Shown piece by piece: positions 1-10,303 of a DNA stretch of 64,000 nt. Origin of the DNA: Nemophila menziesii (lineage: Eukaryota; Streptophyta; Magnoliopsida; Boraginales; Hydrophyllaceae); NCBI GenBank assembly GCA_029959085.1, contig JARWIR010000018.1, positions 17,731,001 through 17,795,000 on the forward strand, in the 5' to 3' direction. The position numbers and the translations under genes are program-made. Position 1 is the first letter of the stretch. Each line of letters starts with the position of its first letter. The notes beneath the pieces are model-generated. The model searched no databases and had not been told where the DNA came from. It saw nothing but the letters and a program-made list of their open reading frames with translations.

Positions 1-1496
1 GACGACAATGAATCTGCTCGGGCGGAAGATCAACAAGACAAGCAGTAGAAGAGGTAACATCCATATAGTAAAGGCCCCGCTCCTCACGCCCTGTACCAAT
101 CTACTCTTGAGTCTGGAGATCCTGTACAACCACGGAGTCAGGGGTAAAGATCACAGAACAATTAAGACGCTTGGTAAGTTGACTAACTGACATAAGATTG
201 AAAGAAAATTTAGGAAGATATAAAACAGACTCTAAGGAAATAGTAGAAGAAAGATGGCCAGATCCAACCCCACGAACAGAGGTGGAAGAGCCATCAGCAA
301 GAGTAACATTATGAGAAGGACCTGTACGAATTTCAGAGAGTAAGTGGACATTACCGGTCATGTGATCGGAAGCACCGGAATCAATTACCCATGGACCTAA
401 GCTAGACTGAGTGTGAGAAAGACAAGCCGTGGAAGAGCTGGTGTGAGCATGAGAAGATTGAGATGCCTGAAAAGATGCTTCTAACCTAAGAAGCTAAGAA
501 TATCGATCCTCTGGTATAGTAAGGACACGCTCTGAAGAACCAACACCTGGTAAAGAGACGTCTAATGTATCTGTCTGAGCGGCATGAGCAACACCTGATA
601 GACGACCATGCGAATCCCAACACTTATCTCGAAGATGTCCTACTCTATGGCAATAAGAACACTAAGATCGGGAAGTAAAGCTACCTCTACCACCTACTCG
701 ACTATAACCACGACCACGACCACGATAACCGCTCAAAATACTATCACGAGGAATACTACTATCCCTACGATTGTCGGGCTGAGACAACAAAGCAAAACGA
801 TCGACTGAAGGCTCAGATGCACCAGGAGTAAGACAAGCACGATCAAGAGTAGAATACACCTCAGACATAGCGGGTAGGGTCTTGCTAGATAATAGTTGAG
901 AACGAACAACGTCATACTGAGAAGGGAGGCTCCGAAGCATGAGTACAACAAATAGTTGTTCTTGCTGATCACGAGAAACTGCATATCAGTCGTAGGAGGA
1001 AGGATTGAACCAAACTCAGTTAAGGAGCGCTGATAACGACCATAACACCCAGAAAGCCCCTTCTCGTCGAGTTGAGTTTGCATCAAGTCAGAAACCACAT
1101 CATAAACTCGAGTAACATTACTGCTATATAAACTCTTAGCCATAGACCACATAAGTTTACACGACTGATAATCAAACATATCATGAAGGTCTGGGTCAAT
1201 AGACTGTAACAAATAGCTAGCAAGTTGACAATCGACAGTTTCCCAAAGTGTAGCTTCTTCGACAGAAGCATTATTAGGACAATCTTCTGTTAAATAACGA
1301 ATAAACCATGCCCTCGAAACCACAATCTAACCGAAGAAGACCAACGATAATAATTACTACTAGTAAGTTTAGTTGTAGTAATAACCGGGGTACCCGAAAA
1401 GGTAGGACTACTAATCGACAAAGTAGAACGCGAAACACTAGATATAGGGTCTTTAGAACTAATATCTTGTAAGGCCTTCATAACACCACAAAACAC
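1..1496 (-). pseudogene. Ty1/copia gag / gag-pre-integrase remnant
   Basis: Read on the minus strand from about 1496 down to 1, several open segments in different frames match a plant copia polyprotein N terminus. The first carries a gag start with the 'TTKLTSSNYYRWSSSVRLW' type motif. Next come a segment with 'LPSQYDVVRSQLL' and an RGRGRG-rich stretch, and a gag-pre-integrase segment with 'SLESVLYLPKFSFNLMSVSQL'. A 'GTGREERGLYYMD' stretch reaches the window edge, where integrase would follow. The frames are broken by frameshifts and by a stop just before the GTGREERG segment, so no functional polyprotein is expected. The remainder of pol lies outside the window. The copia assignment is firm; the lineage is not determined. 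Confidence 0.85.
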
Positions 1497-2115
1497 ACAA
1501 TAACTATATCTCTATTTTAAACAAACGGGCACTAAAACAGCGGAATTACACTAAATAAACAGCGGAAACGAAAAGAGGGGACAAAACCGAACCTACGGCG
1601 GCAGGTGGTGGTGCGTGAATCCCACGCGCGGCTGACGGCGGCGGGGCTGACATGTCTTGCTCGGAATCTTCTTGCGAGTGTTTTGGGGTGACTCACGCGC
1701 TCTGAGTCGAAGCCGTTAGGTGTAGATCGGGCTTTTTTTTTGTTTTTTTTTAATTTACAGTGACATCGCCGCCGCTGCTTTGTCGGAAGTAATGGAAGAC
1801 GTAGGTGGTGTCGCCAAGGTCAGGCGGAGTGACGTATGTGGGTGCCGTGGGTTGGTTATGGCCGGAGATGGGTGAACGGCTTGGCTAGGCTAGGGTTTTG
1901 GTTTGTTTTTGTTTTACAGTGAAGCTGCCGCCGCGGCTTCGTCGGAGGTAATGGAAGACCGCCGTGGTGGAGCCATGGTCAGGTGAGGTGGTCTATATGG
2001 ATGGCGTGGTTTAGTTAGGGGCGGAGGTGGGTGAAAGGTTTGGCTAGGGTTAGGGTTTTGGGCTGTGATGAAGCTGGGAAGAAGACAATGGGATTTTTTT
2101 TTCAAACGAATTTAA

Positions 2116-2345
2116 GGCTCTAATACCATGTAAATGCTGAAATTGTGTTTCAATGTTAGTGTTCTTAAGACACTATTCCTTCATATAAATAGAGAATTAC
2201 ATATCATCCTAATACACAATGATAAAAACCTTTTTATTTAACCCTCTCAAGTCCCATTTTAAGTTCCTAAATCTTAGCAAACACTATATTGTTTGGTCCC
2301 TTAAAAATGCTCCTTGTTCCATCCACTAATAACCAGCTCTCCATA
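2116..2345 (-). mobile_element. copia primer-binding site and 5' LTR (partial extent)
   Basis: On the minus strand the sequence TGGTATTAGAGCC (plus 2116-2128) is a one-mismatch version of the initiator-Met tRNA primer site TGGTATCAGAGCC. It directly follows an ACA end at 2129-2131, as expected for the 3' boundary of a 5' LTR. A TATTTATA box lies in the adjacent LTR sequence (about 2190-2200 on the minus strand). The outer LTR boundary could not be placed; 2345 is only a guess. This belongs with the gag remnant at 1-1496. Confidence 0.6.
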
Positions 2346-3087
2346 ATCATATCATGATCCACTCACATTTTAGAGAACAAAAAATGAGTCACCCTGGTAA
2401 CATTTTGTAAGAACAAAGACAAACTACAAAACAAATCATCTGAAACACGAGCCTTAGGAAAAAATTCTTCATGTACGTAATGATCATATGCATCTAATTT
2501 TGGGTTCCGTATAGTTCTATCGATCTGACTATGTGATTATTATGCCACGTGAAAAGTGACCAGAATATTTTAAATCATCAAATCCAAGCGTGTCGCAACA
2601 AGTGAAAATTTTGTTATAATCTATCATCTTAACTTATTTTCCATATTTTCCCTCATTATGTGCCAAAATATTATTAAAATCCCCACTAAAAGCCACGATT
2701 CGTCAAAAGTAGCGACATTATCTCACGCAACCGTGTCGCCGAACTTGTTCACGAGCACGCGGGTGGTCATCTCACGTAAACAGACCACTAAATTTAGCTT
2801 ACAAGCCTTGTAATTAATTTTCTCACAAAATTCCATTTAAATTGGATCATGCATTTTGTTGAACACATTTTTGCAGCTGGACTTCTTGGTATGGAATCTC
2901 AATCGAATACATAACTCGCAACCGAGCATGCCAATAACTCAACCCTTGCATCAACCATCGAGTCGTCGCCCAACTTTCTACTAACATCATCTTCAGCCTC
3001 AGTCTTGAACATCGTGCCACTCAGAATTATTCCAACTTTGCGAGCAAACAACATACCACTCTCCATTGAACTAAAGTTGTTACCCAT
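2346..3087. other. Intergenic, no gene recognised
   Basis: AT-rich DNA without a coding region I can defend. Its right end is the target site of the CACTA mini-element. The plus frame reading into the CACTA insertion is open from about 3000 to 3087 and matches the frame of the RNase H segment on the other side. Confidence 0.4.
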
Positions 3088-3397
3088 CACTACAAGAAAT
3101 AGTAGCATTAGCGGGGAAGCTATTGCGACAACAACAAAAATGGCCTCTAATGATATTTTTATAAACCAAAATGACCTCTAATAGATATTTTTATAAACCA
3201 AAATGGCCTCAAATTATATTTTTAGCGGCAATATTTGCCGCTAAAGATAAAGTTAATAAAGGCAAAAACAAATAATTTGCTACTAAAGGTATCTTTAGCG
3301 ACGAACTTATAGAGGCGACAAATAACAACTATTAGCGGCAAAATTAAGATTTTTAGTGTTAAATTTTTTGCCGCTAAAGATACTATTTCTTGTAGTG
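3088..3397. mobile_element. Non-autonomous CACTA (DTC) mini-element, 310 bp
   Basis: It begins CACTACAAGAAATAGTA and ends with the exact reverse complement TACTATTTCTTGTAGTG, a perfect 17-bp terminal inverted repeat of the plant CACTA/CMC superfamily. It is flanked on both sides by CAT (3085-3087 and 3398-3400), the 3-bp target duplication typical of the superfamily. The interior has repeated 'TTAGCGGCAA / TTGCCGCTAA' sub-terminal units in both orientations, the usual transposase-binding arrangement. There is no coding capacity, so it depends on a transposase in trans. Confidence 0.93.
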
Positions 3398-3719
3398 CAT
3401 GCATACAAGCGTAATTATTGAGAATGATGCTGAGCAAATCATGAAGCCCCTTTCTTCCGGATTACAAGTCTCTAATCATTCTATTAAAAACATCGTTTGT
3501 AATATTTATTTTTTGGCGGAACTTTCGAGTCCTTCTTTCAGTCTTATTTCTAGGAGTAAGAATCTTGCGGCTGACTGGGTTGCCAAACAACAACTTTTAA
3601 GCCATTTGTTTGGCAACTGGGATATCTTTAGAACTGACAAAGACCCGATAGGGGTAGGGTAATTTGTAACCGTTCTTTCTATCTACCTATATATTAACGC
3701 TTTGAAAAAAAAAAAAAAA
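3398..3719 (+). pseudogene. LINE 3' end: RNase H-like domain tail with poly(A)
   Basis: An open frame at 3399-3662 carries 'SVIIENDAEQIMK' and 'SLISRSKNLAADWVAKQ', the C-terminal half of the RNase H-like domain (RVT_3 type) of plant L1 LINEs. The frame ends just before an A-tract at about 3704-3719, consistent with a LINE 3' end on the plus strand. The upstream part of the domain is missing or lies to the left of the CACTA insertion, where the same frame stays open. Only a 5'-truncated dead copy is present. Confidence 0.72.
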
Positions 3720-4186
3720 TTAGTTTCTAGCATCACATAATTAGCGCTACCACTGTCCAGATTGACTGTCGAGCCTCTGCGGCTCCAGCGAGCCATGTAA
3801 TCACCATATGATAACTCTAAGATCTTGCCACTCACGGATCTGTATGGGAAACCAAGCTCCCGCACAACCTCTTCAATCTCATTGAGCATACCCGCCTAAT
3901 GGAAAGCCAAAAGAAACCCGAACCAAAGATTCATGGAGTAAATTGAGGTTACCCTTGGTCGAGGGGTGGACCTCCAAGACTTTTGGTAACATGACATCAT
4001 CGGAGTTGATTTTTTTTTCCGACGATATAAAACTGAATCAACAAAAGATCTTAGAGGAAGTTCATTGGTGAAAAGGGGAAAATGGACCTAGGTATGGTCT
4101 CAAAACAAATTTTTGTACGGCTATCTCAAAACTATTTACCAATTTTTCATTATTATTTTTTATTAACTTAATTTTTTAGGAAAATT
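3720..4186. other. Intergenic, no gene recognised
   Basis: A 68-codon minus-strand frame (3683-3889) runs through this stretch but resembles no family I know and overlaps the LINE poly(A). Nothing else is seen. Confidence 0.35.
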
Positions 4187-4349
4187 CTTCCATCCAATAT
4201 TGGATGATCCTACACCAATAATATTAATACACATACCCCATGTTTTAAACTTACAAAAGTAACTAACTTATTAATCTAATGACATGTGTTTTGTTATAAT
4301 AATCAACTGTCATGATATGGATATTGGACCATCCAATATTGGATGGAAG
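4187..4349. mobile_element. MITE-like unit with palindromic terminal inverted repeats
   Basis: The left arm at 4187-4210 (CTTCCATCCAATATTGG...) and the right arm at 4326-4349 are reverse complements with one mismatch over 24 bp. Each arm also contains the self-palindrome ATCCAATATTGGAT. The unit has no coding capacity. The right arm lies only 3 bp from the assembly gap, so target duplications and true ends cannot be judged. Confidence 0.6.
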
Positions 4350-4352
4350 TCT

Positions 4353-4452
4353 NNNNNNNNNNNNNNNNNNNNNNNNNNNNNNNNNNNNNNNNNNNNNNNN
4401 NNNNNNNNNNNNNNNNNNNNNNNNNNNNNNNNNNNNNNNNNNNNNNNNNNNN
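4353..4452. other. Assembly gap (100 N)
   Basis: Exactly one hundred ambiguous bases, the customary placeholder for a scaffold gap of unknown length. The left side ends in a palindromic repeat. Confidence 0.99.
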
Positions 4453-6589
4453 AATGACCTTTTGTTCATCTCAGCAGCTTCTTTCTCGAACCTTTCAATC
4501 ACACGCTTGTCAATACTTATTAAACAATCAAACATAATACATAACAATCAAACATAACTTATTAAAAGGTGTAGTTTTTATCTTAGTTTCATAACAATCA
4601 ACACCATAGCAAAAACAGATCAACACATTGAAAATACACGATTGGTCTTTTAATCGTGTTTTGATCATTAAGAATTTATACAACACGTAATGAACATTAT
4701 AATTGATCCTGATAAAAATAGCAAATTATTAAAAGATTGCAGTTTTTATCTTAATTACATATTAATCAAGACAATACATTAACTGGAAAGCAAAAACAGA
4801 TAAAGAAATACATGGCCATGAAGATATGAAGATACGCGATCGATAAATCGGCATGGTAATCAAATTTTCATCACCATTGCCTATATATTAACTGCAAAAT
4901 GAAATGATAGTTAATAAGAGCAATAAAAACAGTCCACAAAACATGGTATAAGAAAAGTTTGGATATAAGAAAAGCACCTTAACTTTCAAACCAGGGGTTC
5001 CAACTATCATTTTAAATCTCTATGGCTACAGCTTCATTATTCTCATTAACGAGATATAAATCCCATCACCATGATTTGCTATATAATAAAGTTAAGGTTT
5101 AAGAAAATCAAAATCCACCATTAAATAAAGAAATGGAAAGAAGTTACTAAACAACAGATGGCTAATGTTCAATTCCTTAGCTGGTATAGATCAACTCTCC
5201 TAATCCGACAGATCAAATCTCGTGATTCCTTCAATTCTTCTTCACCAGCAGTTTCATTGGTTTTCAATATTGTGTCATCCATCTAACTGTAAATGTAAAT
5301 ATACCAAATTATATCAAACACTAAATCTTACTGCAACCTGTAACAATTAAAAACAAAGTTAAATCACACAATTCGTCCCTATCTTATGTTAATGAGAATT
5401 CAAGAGATGATAATTACAAATAATGGTGATACCGCCTACACGCCTGTTACAAGAGGATCAGAGAAGATGAAAGACTCTGGTCTTATTTATTTGAATTTGA
5501 ACTCTCAGTTACACCCAAATTTCTATTCAAAACACTAAATTCCAGTGAATCGCACAATTTAGAATTCACAGTACCTTGCTCATTGGCTGCACAATAAGTT
5601 CCTGAAATGTTGATGGATCACCTTCATAACAGCTCCCCCGAATCTGCTACAAAGTTACCTGATTTCGAGCTACTTCTATTAAAATCACACGGGTCCTTAT
5701 TCTTCAGAATCCGAGCATATTTCATTAATCAATTTCCAGCTCCCAAAAGTGAACTATATCGTCTGTCAAGGGCTCGCAGTTGAGCTTCAACACGAGCTGT
5801 GAGGCTCCTCAGAACAAAGAGGCTCAATCCGAAAATAAAAAATTTGAGGAGAACGAAGATATCAACACTTTAATCAGAAAGGGAGAGAAAAATCGTGGAG
5901 AGACGAATCGGAAATGGAGAGAAGTAATCGGCCATGATGATGGGATGAAGATACACGATCGGTGATAGAGAGAGAGAAAGAAAAATTAAATGAAATAAGC
6001 TTTTATTATAATTAGGGTATAAAGTAAGTAATTTGTAGTATAAAAAGTAAGTAAGGGTAATTTAGTCAAATAGTGTATTAAATAATTAAGTTAATGATTT
6101 TATTGGGCAGATTTTTTTGTCTTGATTTGATTGAGCATAAAAAATTATTAGTTTGATTTTTTGGGTCATTTTCCCTTTAAAAATAATGTGAAGATTTAGT
6201 GAAAGATATAAAAGAATAACGAGTAGATTTAACGAAGAAGTTTTAAAAATAGAAATAGTTCTCAACTAAATCTTAAAATTTCATTCTCAAAAGAAAAGAA
6301 ATTCCTTCTTACTTACTCATAGTTTATAGGAGTAGTTCTTAATTAAACATTTTTTCATATTTACCTTCCATTATTATCCTTAGTATCGTTTTAATTATTT
6401 TATTTTTATCTTTATTATATAATATTCATAATATATTATTTATTTATTTTCTTTTCTTTTAATTATAAAAATCCGGCCTCCACCACTGACCACCACCAAC
6501 ACCACTTCATGCATTTACCATCGACTTTTCACCACCACCTCATACATTCTCCACCGACCACCACCACCACCACCCCCACCCCCACTACC
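4453..6589. other. Intergenic, no gene recognised
   Basis: AT-rich sequence. The longest frame (5780-5965 plus, 61 codons) is Lys/Glu-rich and matches no family I know. A CCACC-rich low-complexity tract begins near 6480 and leads into the foldback element. Confidence 0.4.
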
Positions 6590-8580
6590 CCTACCACTCC
6601 CACCACCATCCACCACACCACCCCCACCTACCACCATCACCACCGTTATTCTTCGTTGACCACAACTTTCGTCTATAATTACCATCGACTAGTTTCGTCA
6701 CCACCAACCACCACCAACTACATCCATCACACGCATGCGTCTGTGAATTTTAAAAAAAAAAATCATAACTAATTCTAATAAAATCATAAAAATAAAAAAT
6801 TGCATTTTTAGACGAGACAGATTAATATTTACGTCTATGATTTTTTTTAATTTTTTTAAATCTATTTATTTATTTTTTAATTTCGATAATCCATTTTATG
6901 TGTTGGTATAATACACAAAAACGATATTCCAAATTCTAAAACACGGGCGCGTCCGTGAATTTTTTTTATATAAAAAATCATAATTAAATCCAAAAAAATC
7001 AGAAAAATTAAAAAATTGTTTTTTTTTTCGACTGGGCAAGTTTATTTCTATATCAAAGAATTTTTTATTTTTTTTTATTTTTAACTTTCGATAACATGTT
7101 TTATGTGTTCCTACAATACACAAAAATATATAAATGTATTCCTATAATACACAAAATCATATAATTAATCTAAATCATTCCCTTATTCAACAAAATTATT
7201 TTTTCTTTTTATTAATTGCATATACCCTATTCTTACTTGTTTTTTACTATCTTGATGTATTATCTTTTTGTCCAACCTATTTTTGTAATTTTGTGTGTAA
7301 ATATAATACACAAAACAGATATTTGTGTATTACAGCAACACACAGATAATGTATTCCCTTTTAGTCTTACCTTTTTCAGTCTGTGATTTTGTGTATCACA
7401 TGAACACACAAACCCAATTGTTTGACTGTAGAAAAAAAATGAATTTGTGTGTTACTGTAATACAAAAATGAGTGTTGTGTGTATTACAGCAACACACAAA
7501 ATAACAAAAAAGGGTTGAAATACATATATTTATGTATTCTTGTAAAACAAAATCATAGAATCAATCTAAAACATTCCATTTATTAACAAATCATATTTTC
7601 TCTTTATTAATCGCATATACTCTGTTTTTACTTGTTTTTTACAATCTTGATGTATTATCTTTTTGTCCAACCTTTTTTTTTGTTATTTTGTGTGTTGAAT
7701 TAATACACAAAACAGTTATTTGTGTATCACAGGCAGGAATACACAAAATCAGGTATTTCTTTTTAGTCATGCCCTTTTTAATCTGTGATTTTGTGTATCA
7801 CATGAACACACAAACTGATTGGTTTGACTGGAAGAGAGAAAATAAATTTGTGTGTTACTGTAATACACAAGTGACTGTTTTGTGCATTACAGCAACACAC
7901 GCGATAACAAAAAGGAATGGACAAAAAGTCATCAAGATAGTAAAAAAAACGAGTACAAAATTGTATATGTGACTAATATAGAGAAAAAACGATTTTGTTT
8001 AAAAAAAGAATGCTTTAGAATGTTTTATAGTTTTGTGTGTTACAGGAATACATAAATATATTTTTGTGTATGGTAGGAACACATAAAACTGTATATCAAA
8101 ATTTAAAAATAAATAATTCAAAAAAAATATCTGATGTAAAGATATACCTGTCCCGTCAAAAAATATAATTTTTTAATGCCTTTGATTTTTTTGGATTTAA
8201 TTATGGGTTTTTATAAAAAAAAATCACGGACGCGCGCGCGTGTTGTTGAATTTATGGAAAATCTTTTTTTGTGTGTTAACGGATTATCGAAATTAAAAAA
8301 TAAATAAAAAATAAATAAAAAATAAATAAAAAATAAATAAATAAATAAAATCAAAAAAAATCATAGACATAAATATTAATTTATTTCGTCCAAAAATGCA
8401 AATTTTTTATTTTTACGATTTATTTTAGAAATAGTTATGAATTTTTTTAAAAACATTTCATAGACGCGCGCGTGTGATGGAACTAGTCGGTGGTGGTTAT
8501 GGACGAAGGTGGTGGTCGACGGAGAATAATGGTAGTGATGGTGGTAGGTGGGGGTGGTGGGGTGGGGGTCGGGGTGCTCC
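6590..8580. mobile_element. Foldback-type element with ~700-bp inverted arms
   Basis: The left arm (about 6590-7345) and right arm (about 7848-8580) are inverted copies of each other. Paired landmarks are CGTTATTCTTCGTTGAC with 8515-8531, GTCCGTGA at 6951 with 8224-8231, TTATGTGTTC at 7101 with 8078-8087, and TACTATCTTGATG near 7245 with 7930-7942. All pairs share a centre near 7590. The arms are diverged (my estimate 80-85% identity). There is no transposase frame; the open frames are low-complexity CCACC/GGTGG translations. It could be a MULE-type or Foldback non-autonomous element. The outer ends and target duplication are not resolved. Confidence 0.75.
7133..7915. repeat. Two ~390-bp direct repeats inside the foldback element
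   Basis: Units at about 7133-7525 and 7530-7915 match in order: the 'TCTTTTTGTCCAACC' segment, 'GTGTATCACATGAACACACAAA', and the terminal 'TTACAGCAACACAC'. Short GTGT...ACAC palindromes such as GTGTATTACAGCAACACAC recur throughout. Confidence 0.7.
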
Positions 8581-8589
8581 CTGGATTGC

Positions 8590-8856
8590 CCATTCTTTTT
8601 CGTATCACTCACATTTACTGACCCATTTCCGCTCTCATTTTGCTCCCCTTTATCGCCCAAAGTTACTCCACTCGCAACAGCTATTTTCTTCTTTTCTGAG
8701 TGCCTTTTCGCCGCGAATGTCTCTATTTTCGGGATAGAAGCTATAGTTTTTCTAATCTCAAAATATAGTGCGACAAGTGTCTCGTGTCCCCCACCCGAAC
8801 GATTCTTACCCTTAGAACCTATTCACCATCTCTCCCAAAGAACCCGAGTGGAGGAT
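8590..8856. other. No gene recognised; possible decayed copia 3' sequence
   Basis: The 110-codon plus frame crossing this stretch has no recognisable domain. The purine-rich GAGTGGAGGAT just before TGTTGGAA at 8857 looks like a copia polypurine tract ahead of a 3' LTR. Confidence 0.35.
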
Positions 8857-9360
8857 TGTTGGAATTATTCAAATGAATGATTATTTAATTTATTAATTCT
8901 TTCATTCTCTTGGGAGAAGTGGAGAAAAAACTATTTGTGTACTAATAGTCTCACCTTAATATTTGAGAAGAATTTGTTGGAATTACTAAAATTGATTAAT
9001 TTTATTTTATTAATTCTTTCTTTCTCTGGAGAAATTTGGGAAAAAAATTATGTGTTAAAAGTCTCACCTAGAAAAATGGAGAAGAAAATAAAAAAAAAAA
9101 TCGACAAAGATTTATGGCTCTTTAATTCGGCAGTTACAGGATTTACAAGACTTGGTAAAAAAAAAACGGCTAGCTTTAATGAGCATTGAAAAGGCATTTA
9201 TGTGACAGTATTTTGTCTTGTCATTTCCTCTATAAATGGTGACTTTGTCACTTGAGTTTTTGGAGAAGAGGAAAAAATAATTCTAGAGAGAATGGAAAAA
9301 TTATTCTAGAGAGAATGGAAAAACTATTCTAGAGAGAATAAAGAATAGAATATAAAGATA
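8857..9360 (+). mobile_element. copia LTR fragment
   Basis: It starts TGTTGGAATTATT and is collinear with the LTR at 48958-49824, sharing the repeated 'AATTCTAGAGAGAATGGAAAAA' type units near the right end. It stops about 350 bp short of the other LTR and has no TTCCAACA terminus, so the right part is missing. Confidence 0.7.
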
Positions 9361-9415
9361 ATCCCTCTGTCTAATTTTTGAATTTCTACTCACTACAACT
9401 TGACAATAAAAGATA

Positions 9416-9746
9416 CTCCCTCTGTCTAATTTTATTTGTCCAACTAACTAAAAGAGGGTGTGGAATATTATTTGTCCTTTTACAAAATTAAGACACATTT
9501 TCCCTATTTTTTACAATATCACCCTTAATTAATTAGTTAAAACAAATGGTGCAATTAGGGATATAAATGAGGCAAGCGGGCCGAATACTAGATGTACAAG
9601 TTTATTTGTTTAATTTCTCGAGTCGAGCCAAGCTCTAATTTAAACAACCGAGCCGATCCAAACTCAAAGTTATAAGAGACTAATTTAAATTTAAACGAGT
9701 CGATCCAGAGATGTGAAATTGGAGTTTGAGTTTGAACTTGAACTTG
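9416..9746. mobile_element. Left part of a Stowaway-like MITE with a nested hAT-like repeat
   Basis: After a TA dinucleotide, CTCCCTCTGTCTAATTTTATT begins a Tc1/mariner (Stowaway) type terminus. It is collinear with the complete copy at 56028-56511. From about 9550 it runs into the AACGAG/GAGCCGAG-rich hAT-type repeat also seen at about 56163-56400. The unit is cut at 9746 by the poly(A) end of the LINE. Confidence 0.65.
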
Positions 9747-9774
9747 TTTTTTTTTTGGTTCCAAACATAATATA

Positions 9775-10185
9775 TTAATGAAAATAGAAAACAATTACAA
9801 ATAAACCTAACACTGAGGGATATGCTTCAGTTCTGGTATTTAAAACTAACCTACTAGGGTTAACACACAAGTGTGAACCAAGAGTGTTGCTATGAAGCTT
9901 ACTCTTGGCTACCCTATCGGCTAAAACAATCCTATCTCGACTAATCCACTTAAAGATAGGCTTACAAATTTCTGAAACAAAATAAATACTTTTAATAATA
10001 TTACAAATTTTGGGAATATGAATAAAATTGTTCAACTCTAAAGGAAGCATCACTCTTTGGCAGTCACTTTCTATAATCGTCCTTGAGTCTTTCAAATCAC
10101 GGGCAATTATACAAGCTTTAAGTATACCTAGAGCTTCGGCTTCAATTGGAGATTTAGCGCATATATCCCAAGCTTTGCAATCCAA
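9775..10185 (-). pseudogene. LINE RNase H-like domain
   Basis: The open frame shows 'SPIEAEALGILKACIIARD', 'TIIESDCQRVM' and 'ISRDRIVLADRVAKSKL', matching the RVT_3 RNase H fold of plant LINEs: the Glu of EAEA, the Asp of ESD, and the C-terminal 'SR..N/I.LAD..AK' block. It belongs to the LINE above and is separated from the zf-RVT part by a frameshift and stops. Confidence 0.85.
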
Positions 10186-10303
10186 AACCTTGCCAAGATA
10201 GTCCCTGCTAACACAAGAAATTACTACTTTATTATACTATAAGCTGCATCACAGTTAAATTTAATAAAATTCTTTGGTGGAGGAATCCAATTCTTATCGC
10301 ATT

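Noticed and set aside
2899..3108. 69-codon minus frame
   Set aside because: It starts inside the CACTA end and matches nothing I know. The plus frame toward the RNase H segment is the more plausible coding trace.
6509..6772. 87-codon His/Thr/Pro-rich plus frame
   Set aside because: It translates a CCACC low-complexity tract at the end of the foldback element. The inverted copy at 8474-8737 gives the mirror GGTGG frames.
7283..7900. Possible CRISPR-like array of GTGT...ACAC repeats
   Set aside because: Repeats are irregular in spacing and sequence, lie inside a plant foldback element, and have no associated genes. CRISPR is not expected in a plant nuclear genome.
7688..7972. Cys/His-containing 94-codon plus frame
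   Set aside because: It arises from the GTGTATTACAGCAACACAC repeats; the Cys/Ile/Thr pattern is repeat-derived, not a zinc domain.
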